A stretch of DNA of 17,957 nt, from contig CALRHO010000007.1 of assembly GCA_943359405.1 (NCBI GenBank), positions 1-17,957 of the forward strand. The letters run 5' to 3'. The position numbers and the translations under genes are program-made. Shown here one piece after another: positions 6,845 through 14,703 of this stretch; within the stretch, counting starts at the first letter, position 1; each line of letters begins with the position of its first letter. The notes beneath the pieces are model-generated. The model was not told the origin of the DNA, ran no database searches, and was given only the letters and a program-made list of their open reading frames with translations. The DNA comes from Candidatus Nomurabacteria bacterium. Lineage in GTDB: Bacteria; Patescibacteriota; Minisyncoccia; Phycocordibacterales; UBA918.

Positions 6845-6853
6845 ACTATACCA
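6845..6853 (-). promoter_or_regulatory. cysS extended -10 promoter
   Basis: Minus-strand TGGTATAGT (plus-strand 6845-6853) is a TGn extended -10 ending 6 nt before the cysS ATG. A 6-bp inverted repeat (CCGTAG 6861-6866 / CTACGG 6888-6893) lies between the two divergent promoters and could be an operator, though arms this short may be chance. Confidence 0.65.
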
Positions 6854-6930
6854 TAGTAGTCCGTAGGCACGGAGACGGACACGTTGTCTACGGTTTGACG
6901 ATTGATGCTGTTCCCCTTGGCGGTGGGGTG

Positions 6931-6939
6931 TGCGATACT
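6931..6939 (+). promoter_or_regulatory. S41 protease extended -10 promoter
   Basis: TGCGATACT (6931-6939) is an extended -10 whose last base is 8 nt before ATG 6948, predicting a nearly leaderless mRNA. No -35 consensus is seen, as expected for extended -10 promoters. Confidence 0.6.
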
Positions 6940-6947
6940 AATGCGGT

Positions 6948-8279
6948 ATGCAGATTGATACTACCCCCGCTGCGGTTCGCGCAGTTGATGGAACCCGCCG
7001 AGGTCGCTGGTTGGGCGTCACTTTGGCAATTTTACTCGCCGTTGGCACGTTTATGACCGGCCTTCGCCTCGGCGAATTAGGCGTCTTTGCCGATAATCCA
7101 AATGGTGGCCACACCGCTTCAATTTTTAGTCTGTTTGCTTCCGACGCTTCCGTGACAGCAGGTAGTGGGGTTGATTTAAGTGAATTTTGGCGGGTCTGGG
7201 AGATTATGGATAGAAAGTTTTCGACCACCGCGACCACGACCCTTACCAACCAGGATAAGTTGCGGGGAGCAATCTCAGGTTTGGTTGATGCCTATGGTGA
7301 TCCGTATACCGTGTATCTGCCACCAGCCGATACGCAAGCGCTCACGCAAGATATTGCCGGAAACTTTAGTGGCGTAGGAATGGAGGTGGGTCTTCGGGAT
7401 ACCGTTATAACGGTTATTGCACCCTTGCCCGAAACGCCGGCAATTCGAGCGGGAATTGTGGCCGGTGATGTCATTACGGCCATTGATGGCAAATCGACCG
7501 AAGGCATGCGTGTTGATGAAGCCGTGCGTCTCATTCGTGGTGAAAAAGGTACTACTGTGTCTCTCCAAGTCTTCCGTGTCGGCGAAACGGAGTTAAAGAC
7601 AATCGACATTGTGCGCGACACCATTACCGTACCGACGGTGGCAACCGAGCGTAAGGGTAACGCTTTTGTGGTGAAATTGTATAGTTTTAACGCCATCAGT
7701 GAAGCCAAAATGCAGGAGGCACTTCGCACCTTTGTTGCGAGTGATGCAAAGTCACTCGTACTCGACCTGCGTGGTAATCCGGGTGGATTGCTCCAGAGCG
7801 CCGTTTCAATTGCCAGCTTCTTCTTGCCAACTGGCAAGGTGGTAGTGCGCGAAGATTTTGGGGAGGCCGCCCGCGAGGAAGTCTATCGTAGCCAGGGTCG
7901 GGTTATTGGCAGTCTGACGGATCGGACACTGGTGGTGCTCGTTGACGGTGGTTCAGCCTCGGCTTCAGAGATCTTGGCCGGCGCACTGCAGGATCATGGT
8001 GTGGCTACGGTTATGGGCGCCAAGACGTTCGGAAAGGGGTCGGTGCAGGAGCTCGTTGAGCTTCCGAGTGGTGCCTCGGTAAAAGTTACCGTTGCCCGCT
8101 GGCTGACACCTGAAGGTACCTCAATCTCTGAGGGTGGCCTCACGCCTGACATTATCGTTGGTCGGACGCCACAACAGTACCTCGATGGGGTAGACCCCCA
8201 GCTCGACGCCGCTCTTCGCTTTCTGGCCGGTGAGACGGTGGTGAGCGAAACTGCTAGCGGTACGTCCTCAGCAAATTAG
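6948..8279 (+). CDS. C-terminal processing peptidase, S41 family (CtpA-like)
   Basis: A 443-residue serine protease of the carboxy-terminal processing family, which trims or degrades exported proteins outside the membrane. A membrane anchor or uncleaved signal spans about residues 21-40 (WLGVTLAILLAVGTFMTG). A PDZ domain follows (NFSGVGMEVGL near 139-149, AGIVAGDVITAIDGKS near 168-183). The S41 core has LVLDLRGNPGG (270-280), the nucleophile region GGSASASEI with probable catalytic S338, and GAKTFGKGSVQ with the partner K363, the 25-residue spacing seen in Prc/CtpB. The C-terminal tail is Ser/Thr-rich. It is divergent from cysS and upstream of rplI, which has its own promoter at the end of this gene. 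Confidence 0.95.
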   Translation: MQIDTTPAAVRAVDGTRRGRWLGVTLAILLAVGTFMTGLRLGELGVFADNPNGGHTASIFSLFASDASVTAGSGVDLSEFWRVWEIMDRKFSTTATTTLTNQDKLRGAISGLVDAYGDPYTVYLPPADTQALTQDIAGNFSGVGMEVGLRDTVITVIAPLPETPAIRAGIVAGDVITAIDGKSTEGMRVDEAVRLIRGEKGTTVSLQVFRVGETELKTIDIVRDTITVPTVATERKGNAFVVKLYSFNAISEAKMQEALRTFVASDAKSLVLDLRGNPGGLLQSAVSIASFFLPTGKVVVREDFGEAAREEVYRSQGRVIGSLTDRTLVVLVDGGSASASEILAGALQDHGVATVMGAKTFGKGSVQELVELPSGASVKVTVARWLTPEGTSISEGGLTPDIIVGRTPQQYLDGVDPQLDAALRFLAGETVVSETASGTSSAN

Positions 8280-8288
8280 CAAGATATT

Positions 8289-8297
8289 TGCTATACT
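8289..8297 (+). promoter_or_regulatory. rplI promoter (extended -10)
   Basis: TGCTATACT (8289-8297) follows the protease stop by 9 nt. The -10 ends 36 nt before the rplI ATG, so this mRNA has a real leader of about 30 nt, but no Shine-Dalgarno match is visible in it. Confidence 0.6.
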
Positions 8298-8333
8298 AGC
8301 CCCCGCAACCTTATTCGGTAGTTTCTGTTACGT

Positions 8334-8774
8334 ATGAAAGTAATTCTGCTACAAGATGTCGCAAAAATTGGTCGCCGGCACCAGGTAGTTGAGGTTCCTG
8401 ATGGATATGCGCGCAACAAGCTCATTCCGATGCGCGCAGCGCTGCCAGCCACGCCCGAACAGCTTGCGAAACGTAAAGCGCACGTCGCACAGGCTGCGGC
8501 GCAGCAAGCCTTGGATGCAGCAGCGCTCCATACGAGCCTCGATCGTCTGCAGGCCACGACGCTCACCATCACCGCTGCTGCCAATGAGCAAGGCCACCTT
8601 TTTAAGCAAGTCGGGCCAAAAGACATCGCAGCTGCTGCGGCTATTGCGGGGAGTCCGCTGCCACTGTCGGCTCTTGTGGTAGATACGCCAATCAAGGCAG
8701 TGGGTGCGCACATCGTGAAGGTAAAAACCCCACCCGGTGTTGCAGAGCTCGTCGTGACGGTGGTAGCTGGATAG
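8334..8774 (+). CDS. rplI: 50S ribosomal protein L9
   Basis: A 146-residue protein with the two-domain layout of bL9. The N-terminal domain has MKVILLQDVAKIGRRHQVVEV and DGYARNKLIP (residues 1-32), close to the family consensus. A long Ala-rich helix follows (about residues 40-75, KRKAHVAQAAAQQALD), then a C-terminal RNA-binding domain containing GHLFKQVGPKDI and a final VKVKTPPGVAELVVTVVAG strand. L9 is absent from some CPR groups, so its presence helps narrow the lineage. A cyclophilin gene follows after 30 nt on the same strand and is probably co-transcribed. Confidence 0.93.
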   Translation: MKVILLQDVAKIGRRHQVVEVPDGYARNKLIPMRAALPATPEQLAKRKAHVAQAAAQQALDAAALHTSLDRLQATTLTITAAANEQGHLFKQVGPKDIAAAAAIAGSPLPLSALVVDTPIKAVGAHIVKVKTPPGVAELVVTVVAG

Positions 8775-8804
8775 TGCTTAGTAGTGATTTTTTGTAAAAA
8801 CGTT

Positions 8805-9530
8805 ATGCAAGAGTTACCAAAGGGTTCATTGGTCACACTCGGTGTGATTGTGGTCTGTGCGTTGCTGGTCGGGGGTGTCTCTTACTGGCTTGGGAGCGAT
8901 CAGGCCGAAGTTAAGATTACTGATGTTGAAGAAGAGGTATTGCTTGAGGAGACGTTACCAGCACCACTTGCCGCCGAGGAATTAACTGCCTATAACAACG
9001 ATATGACCAACCCATCTAATCCAGTAGCGGTGCTTACTACCAGTAGTGGTGTTATTGAGCTTGAATTATTCGCTGACACGATGCCGGTTACTGCGGGTAA
9101 CTTCATCAAGCTAGCTGAAGCCGGTTTTTACAACGGCACCAAATTTCATCGAGTTATTGAAAACTTCATGATTCAGGGTGGTGACCCCAACTCAAAGACT
9201 GACGACGTGATGACCTATGGTCGAGGCGGCCCTGGCTATGCAATTGCCGACGAACATATTGCTGGTGAACACCTTACGAATGTTCGGGGTACCATTGCTA
9301 TGGCAAATAGCGGTCCTAACTCTGGTGGTAGCCAGTTCTTTATCAACCTCGTGGATAACCAGTTCCTCGATTTTGATAAAGAGCCGCTTGCTTCAAAACA
9401 CCCCGTCTTTGGTCGTGTGCTAAACGGTATGGACGTGGTTGATGCCATTGGTGCGACTGAGACTAACCCCAGCGACTTACCAGTTGAGCCGATTGTTGTC
9501 GAGACGGTAGTGATCAAGCGCGGGTCATAA
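8805..9530 (+). CDS. Membrane-anchored cyclophilin-type peptidyl-prolyl isomerase
   Basis: A 241-residue protein from ATG 8805. An upstream non-ATG start at 8784 is possible, but it would only add MIFCKNV before the charged lead-in to the membrane segment. Residues about 8-30 form one hydrophobic helix, followed by an acidic linker and then the cyclophilin domain: GVIELELFADTMPVTAGNF, FHRVIENFMIQGGDP (the FHRxIxxFMxQGGD signature holding the catalytic Arg), and MANSGPNSGGSQFFI. It would fold or isomerise prolines in proteins on the outer face of the membrane. The upstream promoter is unclear; co-transcription with rplI is likely. A strong terminator follows. Confidence 0.94.
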   Translation: MQELPKGSLVTLGVIVVCALLVGGVSYWLGSDQAEVKITDVEEEVLLEETLPAPLAAEELTAYNNDMTNPSNPVAVLTTSSGVIELELFADTMPVTAGNFIKLAEAGFYNGTKFHRVIENFMIQGGDPNSKTDDVMTYGRGGPGYAIADEHIAGEHLTNVRGTIAMANSGPNSGGSQFFINLVDNQFLDFDKEPLASKHPVFGRVLNGMDVVDAIGATETNPSDLPVEPIVVETVVIKRGS

Positions 9531-9557
9531 ACAACTAGAGAACACAGTTAAGAAACC

Positions 9558-9596
9558 AAAGCCGCGCCCCTGTAATGGGGCGCGGCTTTAGTTTTT
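9558..9596 (+). terminator. Intrinsic terminator after the cyclophilin gene
   Basis: A perfect 13-bp stem AAAGCCGCGCCCC/GGGGCGCGGCTTT (9558-9570 with 9577-9589), 6-nt loop, then AGTTTTT. Confidence 0.92.
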
Positions 9597-9651
9597 ATGA
9601 CTTTTCAAAAGCAGCAGCGTAGCGGAAGGAGACGGTAGTTTGTGGGCCGAG

Positions 9652-9687
9652 TACAAACAAACCGCAGTCGCTCGATTGCAACTGCGG
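9652..9687 (-). terminator. rpmA terminator
   Basis: A stem CCGCAGT/ACTGCGG (9662-9668 with 9681-9687) is followed on the minus strand by TTTGTTTGT. It lies 30 nt past the rpmA stop. The stem core is nearly the same as in the hairpin at 158-204. Confidence 0.7.
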
Positions 9688-9716
9688 GATGAACGCACTT
9701 TGGTGTAGGTTCCGTG

Positions 9717-9995
9717 CTAGGCAGCTACGACTGACGCCTCTTTTTTTGCGACGAGGGTACCATCAAAGCGCTTCTTGCGGATAGTGCGGAAGGCTACCAC
9801 GCCATCACGCATCGCGTAGAGGGTGTGGTCTTTGCCAACTTTTACTCCAACACCAGCCTCGATTTTGGTGCCGCGCTGGCGGACGATTACTTGACCTGTG
9901 GTGATGGCTGCACCAGCAGCCTTCTTGACACCAAGGTATTTTGGCTGTGAATCGCGTAGGTTTTTGGCGGTACCGCCGGCCTTTTTAGTTGCCAT
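9717..9995 (-). CDS. rpmA: 50S ribosomal protein L27
   Basis: A 92-residue bL27. It begins MATKKAGGTAKNLRDSQPKYLGVK, where most bacteria have MAHKKAGGSTRNGRDS, a pattern seen in Parcubacteria. The core IVRQRGTKIEAGVGVKVGKDHTLYAMRDGVV is well conserved. The N-terminal tail reaches toward the peptidyl-transferase centre in known ribosomes. No N-terminal cleavage extension of the Firmicutes type is present. Its -10 lies 35 nt upstream of the ATG and shares bases with the promoter of the gene on the other side. Confidence 0.96.
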   Translation of the reverse strand: MATKKAGGTAKNLRDSQPKYLGVKKAAGAAITTGQVIVRQRGTKIEAGVGVKVGKDHTLYAMRDGVVAFRTIRKKRFDGTLVAKKEASVVAA

Positions 9996-10029
9996 AGTGG
10001 AAAGTGATAAACAAAGGTTTTAACCGCGC

Positions 10030-10036
10030 TACTATA
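10030..10036. promoter_or_regulatory. Overlapping divergent -10 elements (rpmA / 10043 gene)
   Basis: The 7 bases TACTATA serve both strands: plus-strand TACTAT (10030-10035) ends 7 nt before ATG 10043, and minus-strand TATAGT (10031-10036) ends 35 nt before the rpmA ATG. Polymerase could occupy only one direction at a time. Confidence 0.55.
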
Positions 10037-10042
10037 CGGTAT

Positions 10043-10450
10043 ATGTGGGAAAAACTCAAGGGGGAACTGATTACCGACCGATCCTACTACGCAGTATTGA
10101 TTGTTTTGGTGGGTCTTTCGGCCTTCGCCTTAGGCCGCTATGCGGTCGTGACGCCATCCTGTATGCTCAGTCGGGATGGGGGAGAGGCAGCGGCGGCGGC
10201 CGTATCGCTCACGTATACTAGCGGTGAGGCGGCCACGGCAACACGCTCCATGACACCAGAGCGCGCGTTTGAAGGTGATGTGGTAAGCGGTGCTTTTGTA
10301 GCCTCGCGCTCGGGTACCAAATATCACGATGTGCGCTGTGCGAGTGCTCGTCGTATCGCCGAGGCTAATCGAGTCTACTTTCCAACCGAAGCGGCAGCAC
10401 GTGCGGCTGGCTATACGCCGGCTAGTACCTGCCCGCTTCTTTCACGCTAA
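10043..10450 (+). CDS. Membrane-anchored protein with Ada-like metal-binding domain
   Basis: A 135-residue protein. The frame is open from 10004, but ATG 10043 is chosen because it follows the -10 by 7 nt and gives MWEKLKGELITDRSYY before a single membrane helix (about residues 16-35, VLIVLVGLSAFALG). A low-complexity Ala/Thr linker follows. The C-terminus (about 90-135) reads FVASRSGTKYHDVRCASARRI, then YFPTEAAARAAGYTPASTC, the pattern of the small Ada-type Cys domain. Only two Cys plus a His are visible instead of four Cys, so metal binding is uncertain. Its role outside the membrane is unknown. The stop overlaps the next start (TAATG), so it is translationally coupled to the YihY gene. Confidence 0.8.
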   Translation: MWEKLKGELITDRSYYAVLIVLVGLSAFALGRYAVVTPSCMLSRDGGEAAAAAVSLTYTSGEAATATRSMTPERAFEGDVVSGAFVASRSGTKYHDVRCASARRIAEANRVYFPTEAAARAAGYTPASTCPLLSR

Positions 10451-11274
10451 TGTTCATGTATTGGTTTTCAATTCTTAAAGCCGCGGGGGTTCGCTTTTAC
10501 AATCACGATGCTGGCCATTTGGCAGCGGCACTCGCGTACTATACGCCGTTTGCGCTGACCCCGCTTATCCTTATTTCTGTGACGGTACTATCGTACGTCT
10601 ATGGCTCTTCCTATGCGGTCGATATGCTCATGATCTGGGGCAGTGTTCTTGGTCCCGAGATGCTCTCCTTGCTTTCCGAAGCGATTGCCCGCTTGCGTGA
10701 GACGGCGGGCGACTTCTCGATACCGGTTGTTGGGTCGCTGTTCTTTTTTGCCATGATTGTGGTGGCGTTTAATGCGCTCAGTGGTGGCTTTGACCAACTG
10801 TGGGAAGTCTCACATCGTGGGCTGTCAGGCTGGCTACAAAGAAGCTGGCGGTCGGTGGTGTTTATATTTGTTTTGCAAGCGTACCTGATTGTCATTATGG
10901 GCGTTGATAGCTTGGTACTGGCGTACTCTGATGCAACCCTCATGCCGCTGGTAGCCGCCAGTATTGGCCTCATAGCCACGACGTGGTTGTTTTATCTTGC
11001 GTACCGCTTTTTGCCGGTGTCACCCCACTCGCGTCGTTCGAGTTTTTACGGTGCGGTGGTGGCAAGTCTACTGCTTGGAGTTGCCAAGAGCCTTATCTCT
11101 CTCTACATTGCGAGCGCCGCCGTACCAAAATTGTATGATGCTGCCGGGCTCATCGTGGCGCTCCTCATCTGGATCTACTCAGTAACTGCGATTGTGTACT
11201 TTGGGGCCATCGTGGTGCATGAGGCAGATCGTGCCCGAGGAATCATCGGAAGTAATCAGGTGCCGTTTGAGTAA
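10450..11274 (+). CDS. YihY/BrkB-family inner-membrane protein
   Basis: A 274-residue polytopic membrane protein. The family mark is HDAGHLAAALAYYTPFALTPLILI near residues 19-42. It is followed by further membrane segments (around 96-110, 135-155, 160-185, 198-218 and 235-258) and LIVALLIWIYSVTAIVYFGAIVVHEADR close to the C-terminus. UPF0761/YihY proteins are widespread. The old labels (RNase BN, serum-resistance BrkB) are not good guides to function, and a transport or envelope role is only a guess. It starts on the last base of the preceding stop (TAATG), and the next gene starts 6 nt after its stop, so the three form an operon. Confidence 0.9.
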   Translation: MFMYWFSILKAAGVRFYNHDAGHLAAALAYYTPFALTPLILISVTVLSYVYGSSYAVDMLMIWGSVLGPEMLSLLSEAIARLRETAGDFSIPVVGSLFFFAMIVVAFNALSGGFDQLWEVSHRGLSGWLQRSWRSVVFIFVLQAYLIVIMGVDSLVLAYSDATLMPLVAASIGLIATTWLFYLAYRFLPVSPHSRRSSFYGAVVASLLLGVAKSLISLYIASAAVPKLYDAAGLIVALLIWIYSVTAIVYFGAIVVHEADRARGIIGSNQVPFE

Positions 11275-11280
11275 ACGTGT

Positions 11281-12018
11281 ATGAGGCGCAAGACACTCCT
11301 GTATTGGATACTACTCATTTTCTACGCAGGTTCAATTACCGGTACCACCTACTACCTTTATTCAGGCCAGCTCCCGGTGCCACTTTTGGTCTCCTTAAAA
11401 AAAATCGATGAACAGATTCATGCACCGACCACTACCTACCGCTTAACTTCGTTTGCGTGTGTGGAGGGGAGACGGGGTGAATGTCAACAACTGATTAAGG
11501 AGGTGTCTACGGACACGGGTACGATGACAACCGTTATTGATGCTACCCTCACGCAGCGGTATGAGGCCGCCGGCGGTTATGGTCGAGCGCTTGCGCTGCT
11601 CTCAGTGGCGCCGGCGGCCGACCGCTTCTATTTTGAGGAAATCTTTTCTTCGAATCAGCCTAGACAGATATTTCGGTTAGAGGGTGCGTCAGGTACTTTG
11701 TCTGTACTGCCTTGGAAACATAACCCGTTTGCGGGTGATCGAGTTTCTCCTGATGGACGATACGCAGCCCGGGTAGTAGATGACTTCAGTGTCGTGGAGA
11801 TTTTTGATCTCTTTACGACCGTCTCGAGCACCCCTTTGCGCCTGTTTGGCAGTACCGAGACACTCGCGGCGACTGCCTGTGGCTTTGCCGGGAAGAGTCC
11901 CAATCTGACATGGCGTACTGACAGTGTACTCGCCGTGGAGGTGTTTACGCGGGAGCCGGAGGGTGCGCGGTCGTGTGCAGGGCCGTTCCTGCGCACCGTT
12001 ACGCTTGTGGTAGAGTAG
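11281..12018 (+). CDS. Uncharacterised membrane-anchored protein
   Basis: A 245-residue protein with basic MRRK then one membrane helix (about residues 5-27, LLYWILLIFYAGSITGTTYYL) and a large outer domain. The outer part contains VSPDGRYAARVVDDFSVVEIFD near residues 157-178, the wording of a single beta-propeller (WD40/TolB-like) strand set, and five Cys in the soluble part that could pair as disulfides. No family is recognised with confidence. Third gene of the cluster starting at 10043, 6 nt after the YihY stop. The -10 of the next gene overlaps its last codons. Confidence 0.8.
   Translation: MRRKTLLYWILLIFYAGSITGTTYYLYSGQLPVPLLVSLKKIDEQIHAPTTTYRLTSFACVEGRRGECQQLIKEVSTDTGTMTTVIDATLTQRYEAAGGYGRALALLSVAPAADRFYFEEIFSSNQPRQIFRLEGASGTLSVLPWKHNPFAGDRVSPDGRYAARVVDDFSVVEIFDLFTTVSSTPLRLFGSTETLAATACGFAGKSPNLTWRTDSVLAVEVFTREPEGARSCAGPFLRTVTLVVE
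12008..12016 (+). promoter_or_regulatory. Exonuclease-gene extended -10, inside the end of the upstream gene
   Basis: TGGTAGAGT (12008-12016) overlaps the stop region of the 11281 gene and ends 9 nt before ATG 12026, giving a leader of about 2-3 nt. Confidence 0.5.
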
Positions 12019-12025
12019 GGTCACT

Positions 12026-12622
12026 ATGCTCGTTATTGATATTGAGGCCTCAGGGTTGGATTACGAAAAGCATTCGATTGTGTCACTCGGCGCGGTAGAT
12101 TTTTTTAACCCTGAGCGGCGCTTTTATGGTGAGTGTCGCATTTGGGATGGTGCCCACATTATGGAGGATGCACTTGCGGTTAATGGCTTTACCGAAGATC
12201 AAATAACTGACCCAAACAAGATGTCGGAGGCGGAACTGGTCCAGCAGTTTTGGGAGTGGTCACAGCATTTGGGTAACCGGACGCTCACGGGGCAGAACGT
12301 CTCGTACGACCGCGATATAGTAAAGGCGGCGCTTCATCGTGCGGGGTTGCCCTGGGACTTTGCGCACCGTACCCTCGATACGCATACCATGTGCTGGATG
12401 CATATGATTCGTCGTGGCCTCCCACCACCCGTTGATGAGCAACATCGCCGCAGTGCACTCAATCTCGATGCAGTGCTCAATTATTGTGGCATTCCTGATG
12501 AGCCTGAGCCGCATAATGCGCTTACTGGCGCTTTATGCCATGCGGAAGTGGCTTCACGCCTCCTGTACGACCGTGGACTTCTCCCCGAATTCGCACACTA
12601 TCCTATCCCATTTGCAGCTTAG
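12026..12622 (+). CDS. DnaQ-fold 3'-5' exonuclease-like protein
   Basis: A 198-residue RNase H-fold nuclease. Exo I is LVIDIEASGLD (D5 and E7), Exo II is GQNVSYDRDIV (about residues 89-99), and the Exo III region is EPHNALTGALCHAEV (about 161-175). DEDDh enzymes have an Asp five residues after the His; here that position is Gly (H-N-A-L-T-G). Either another acid such as the Glu of CHAE takes over or activity is altered. My recollection, unchecked, is that related CPR proteins share this HNALTGA wording. The substrate is unknown: proofreading, oligoribonuclease-like and repair roles are all possible. Likely leaderless; 18 nt separate it from the next gene. Confidence 0.85.
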   Translation: MLVIDIEASGLDYEKHSIVSLGAVDFFNPERRFYGECRIWDGAHIMEDALAVNGFTEDQITDPNKMSEAELVQQFWEWSQHLGNRTLTGQNVSYDRDIVKAALHRAGLPWDFAHRTLDTHTMCWMHMIRRGLPPPVDEQHRRSALNLDAVLNYCGIPDEPEPHNALTGALCHAEVASRLLYDRGLLPEFAHYPIPFAA

Positions 12623-12625
12623 ACT

Positions 12626-12634
12626 TGGTACACT
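12626..12634 (+). promoter_or_regulatory. LOG-gene extended -10
   Basis: TGGTACACT (12626-12634) ends 6 nt before ATG 12641; predicted leaderless mRNA. Confidence 0.6.
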
Positions 12635-12640
12635 AAGGTA

Positions 12641-13405
12641 ATGGTACGTGAATTTCTGTTTGGAAAGGGGGGTGGTCAGTCAAAGAAAAAGCCTAAAGTC
12701 GTGAGTGTCGCTCCCCACTGTCGAGTCGTCAGCGAACTCCTTGATCCGAATGGCTCTGATGGCGATGCTATCCAATCCTGGCGCGTCTTTCGTATAATGT
12801 CGGAGTTTGTGCAGGGGTTTGAACTCTTACGTAACTACGATTTGGCAGCTACTTTTTGGGGTAGTGCTCGACTTACCCCTACTGACCCTTACTATAAGGC
12901 TGCTGAAGAGCTAGCTGCCAAGCTCGCAAAGAAAGGCTTTGCGATTATATCAGGCGGCGGACCAGGAATTATGGAAGCTTCAAATGTCGGAGCCTTTAAG
13001 GTCGGTGGTAAGTCTGTCGGTCTTAACATCCAGTTACCTTACGAACAAAAACTAAATCCGTACACCACTGACTCACTCTCGTTTGACTTTTTCTTTGCAC
13101 GTAAAGTGATGCTGACATTTGCGTCAGAGGTCTATGTTTATTTTCCGGGTGGCTTTGGCACACTGGATGAGTTGTTTGAAATCATTACGTTGATACAGAC
13201 CAAGAAGATTGAGAAATTACCAGTGTTACTCTACGGCCGCGAATTCTGGGAGCCACTCCTACGCTGGTTTGAGAAAGATTTACTTAAACACCACAAGACG
13301 ATTAGCAAAGAAGACCTCGAGCTCTTTCAGGTTGTTGATTCAGTTGATGAGGCCTATAAATACATTCTTAAGCACGTTGACTGTAGTAACGTGCGACAAG
13401 TCTAG
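12641..13405 (+). CDS. LOG-family (TIGR00730) Rossmann-fold protein
   Basis: A 254-residue protein with the LOG signatures: ATFWGSARL near residue 70, IISGGGPGIMEASNVGA (about 105-121) and PGGFGTLDELFEIITLIQT (about 167-185), the PGGxGTxxE motif of cytokinin-riboside-monophosphate phosphoribohydrolases. The family hydrolyses nucleoside monophosphates at the N-glycosidic bond. In bacteria it may serve nucleotide salvage or clean-up rather than hormone synthesis. A 60-residue N-terminal extension (GGGQSKKKPK and following) precedes the Rossmann core and is basic. It lies between the exonuclease and pgi, with its own near-leaderless promoter. Confidence 0.93.
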   Translation: MVREFLFGKGGGQSKKKPKVVSVAPHCRVVSELLDPNGSDGDAIQSWRVFRIMSEFVQGFELLRNYDLAATFWGSARLTPTDPYYKAAEELAAKLAKKGFAIISGGGPGIMEASNVGAFKVGGKSVGLNIQLPYEQKLNPYTTDSLSFDFFFARKVMLTFASEVYVYFPGGFGTLDELFEIITLIQTKKIEKLPVLLYGREFWEPLLRWFEKDLLKHHKTISKEDLELFQVVDSVDEAYKYILKHVDCSNVRQV

Positions 13406-13452
13406 TAGTACGTTCTGTCTTTAATTTGTTTACTTCCGAATCGTCAGTAGCT

Positions 13453-14703
13453 ATGTTTGAAACCACTTATCTTGGTACTACCAAGCTCCCGAGCACCACC
13501 GCCGATGAGAAACGTTTGGCTGCCTATCGGATGGATGTTGCGCGCGTTGTTCGTGAGCGAGATACCACTCGCCCTGAGTATGCTTTAGCACATCCGACCC
13601 TACCATTAGTGACATCACTGCGTGCACAGCTACGCACCTTTGCCTCTGTGCGCCACGTGATAGTGGTTGGTATTGGTGGTTCATCGTTGGGGCTTGAAGC
13701 GCTCCATACTACTTTGGCGACTGATGAGCATCCCAAACTAACCGTACTTGACATGATCACGCCGGCAGCACTTACTGCGGTGAGTACGGCGCTACGGGGG
13801 GTTAAGAAGGTGTCACAGGTTGCAGTCTGCATTATTAGTAAGTCTGGTACGACCACCGAGACACTGGCCAATGCAAGCGTAATTTTGCGTCTTTTGGAGG
13901 CGCAGTACGGGAGAGACATTCACTCCCGGGTAATCTATATCGGCAATCCAGGCACGCCACTTGCCAAGGTGGCAAAGAAGCAGGGAAGTCACTACCTACC
14001 CATGCCAACTATGGTTGGTGGCCGCTTCTCAGTCACTACAGAAGTTGCTCTGGTACCTCTGGTGCTCCTTAATCACGCGGTGGAAGCAATCGTGTCCGGT
14101 ATGGTCCGGTCGAATGATTCGGTCGCTGAGGAGGCAGTGGCAGTACGCTCTGTTCAGCTCCATGCTTTTCTACGTTCCGGGTATCGGCACTTCAATTTCT
14201 TTGCTTTTGAAGCACGGCTCTACAAACTCGGCTGCTGGTACCGACAGCTTTTTGCTGAGAGTCTTGGTAAGGCCACCACTCGTGACGGTAAGCCAGTCAA
14301 GGTGGGAATGCTGCCGACTATATCCACTCCGGTAGAGCTGCATTCTGTCGGACAGCTCTACCTAGCGGCGTTTCCGGGCGTTCTCACTGAATTCGTCACC
14401 GTCGATGATAATGGTGCAGACTATAAAATCGGTCCGACTTCAATCGCACCCCACTTAAAGAAATTCACCCTAGAAGAAGTGAGTACAGCACTTTATGGCG
14501 GTGTGGTGAGTGCCTATCAGGCGCAAGGGCTGCCGTATCGCGCAACGGTCCTCTCCGAAGATGTGCCGGCTGCGCTTGGATATTACCTTGGTGCGGCTAT
14601 GCGTGAGGTGATGTACGTTGCGCACCTTATGAATGTGGACGCCTTTGATCAGCCGAATGTCGAACTTTACAAAGATAAAACCAGAGCGCTCCTTGGCCTA
14701 TGA
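13453..14703 (+). CDS. pgi: Glucose-6-phosphate isomerase (short form)
   Basis: A 416-residue sugar isomerase that interconverts glucose-6-phosphate and fructose-6-phosphate. SIS-domain marks: VIVVGIGGSSLGLEALHTTL, then CIISKSGTTTETLANA, then MVGGRFSVTTEVALVPLVLL, and later QLFAESLGKATTRDGKPV and STPVELHSVGQLYLAAFPG. It is shorter than the about 550-residue E. coli enzyme, as in many deep-branching bacteria. An in-frame TTG at 13426 would add nine residues (MFTSESSVA). ATG 13453 is preferred because TTTAAT (13420-13425) directly abuts the TTG and so cannot lie upstream of it at a usable distance. Its stop overlaps the start of the sugar kinase (ATGA), so the two are coupled. Confidence 0.93.
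   Translation: MFETTYLGTTKLPSTTADEKRLAAYRMDVARVVRERDTTRPEYALAHPTLPLVTSLRAQLRTFASVRHVIVVGIGGSSLGLEALHTTLATDEHPKLTVLDMITPAALTAVSTALRGVKKVSQVAVCIISKSGTTTETLANASVILRLLEAQYGRDIHSRVIYIGNPGTPLAKVAKKQGSHYLPMPTMVGGRFSVTTEVALVPLVLLNHAVEAIVSGMVRSNDSVAEEAVAVRSVQLHAFLRSGYRHFNFFAFEARLYKLGCWYRQLFAESLGKATTRDGKPVKVGMLPTISTPVELHSVGQLYLAAFPGVLTEFVTVDDNGADYKIGPTSIAPHLKKFTLEEVSTALYGGVVSAYQAQGLPYRATVLSEDVPAALGYYLGAAMREVMYVAHLMNVDAFDQPNVELYKDKTRALLGL

Noticed and set aside
10004..10042. Upstream start of the Ada-like protein (13 extra residues)
   Set aside because: It would place the -10 element inside the coding sequence; ATG 10043 matches the leaderless pattern.
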